Shown here: positions 39,074 through 39,309 of the stretch, piece after piece
Position numbering within the stretch: position 1 is the stretch's first letter
Layout: each line of letters begins with the position of its first letter
Source of the DNA: Tranzscheliella williamsii
Taxonomy: Eukaryota > Basidiomycota > Ustilaginomycetes > Ustilaginales > Ustilaginaceae
Assembly (NCBI GenBank): GCA_023212725.1
Contig: JALBYF010000106.1
Location: forward strand, 1-39,309
Reading direction: 5' to 3'
DNA: 39,309 nt
Made by a program: the position numbers and the translations under genes
The notes under the pieces: generated by a model
Databases searched by the model: none
What the model was told of the DNA's origin: nothing
The model's input: the letters and a program-made list of their open reading frames with translations, nothing else

Positions 39074-39309
39074 ATGTTGATGCTAGTGTCATGGGACGGG
39101 CCGAGGGACGTTGGTGACGAAGCTCGAGCAGCCCATAGACTCATATGGTCAGGTCGGCTGTCAACAGGAGAAGTACTCACGGGAAGCATGAACTCGGTCG
39201 AAGCGGCAGCCAGATCGACCGAGTCTGGGTTTAAACGCGTAAGCCCGATCGATCGACTGGAACCCGACCTAGAGTTAGGCATCCAGTCGATCCTGGATGC
39301 GAAGTCGAC
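39074..39309 (+). CDS. Partial open frame running off the right end, unidentified
   Basis: From the ATG at 39074 (further in-frame ATGs at 39080 and 39188) the plus frame stays open to the window end, 78 codons. The last part, from 39188, has the polar, charged look of a real protein, with SPIDRLEPDLELGIQSILDA. I do not recognise it. Lying just after LTR-like repeats it could be the start of a retrotransposon gag-like frame, but there is no motif to prove it. An overlapping minus-strand frame (39022-39282) is also open, so strand is uncertain. Confidence 0.25.
   Translation, partial: MLMLVSWDGPRDVGDEARAAHRLIWSGRLSTGEVLTGSMNSVEAAARSTESGFKRVSPIDRLEPDLELGIQSILDAKS

Overview
The window is nuclear DNA of a filamentous or dimorphic basidiomycete, most likely a smut-type fungus (Ustilaginomycotina; inference). 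The genes are eukaryotic, with introns mostly of 75-100 nt that begin GTRNGT and end in AG. They encode ribosomal protein eL34, two mitochondrial ribosomal proteins, a mitochondrial alternative oxidase, a THO-complex subunit and an NDT80/PhoG transcription factor. No tRNA, rRNA or CRISPR was found.

Left part (1-10.9 kb): after an uninformative edge come a COPI-associated/Tvp15-like Golgi membrane protein (+), an R3H-associated-domain protein (+), mitochondrial uL6m (-), eL34 (+, one coding intron, probably a long 5'-UTR intron) and alternative oxidase (+). Middle (10.9-25.7 kb): a gene-poor 2.9 kb stretch leads to a five-exon NDT80-like regulator (+), then nucleoside diphosphate kinase (-, three exons) divergent from THOC3/TEX1 (+). 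Next is a minus-strand block with an aldo-keto reductase (AKR), mitochondrial uL10m and the branched-chain 2-oxoacid dehydrogenase E1-beta subunit (BCKDH E1-beta).

This block is the most interesting part. The AKR frame runs without a stop into a mitochondrial-targeting-like stretch. That stretch ends in a canonical splice donor in phase 0, which fits exactly, residue for residue, onto the first conserved exon of E1-beta 1.19 kb downstream. The uL10m body lies inside that intron and is in frame with the same upstream exon. Alternative splicing or intron retention could therefore give one targeting exon to two unrelated mitochondrial proteins.

Right part (25.7-35.6 kb): an indoleamine-2,3-dioxygenase/PrnB-like heme protein (-) is divergent from a short cystathionine beta-synthase (+) that lacks the regulatory domain. 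Then come an amino-acid/GABA-type APC permease (+, four exons) and a convergent zinc alcohol dehydrogenase (-, four exons). A 107-bp element with perfect 25-bp inverted ends lies between the synthase and the permease.

Right edge (35.6-39.3 kb): no recognisable housekeeping gene. It holds an AT-richer tract full of CATGA/TCATG words with a diverged ~0.53-0.55 kb long-period repeat, then LTR-like duplicated sequence with 64-bp and 29-bp tandem repeats, and an open frame running off the end. This looks like a repeat-rich, possibly subtelomeric or transposon-derived segment.
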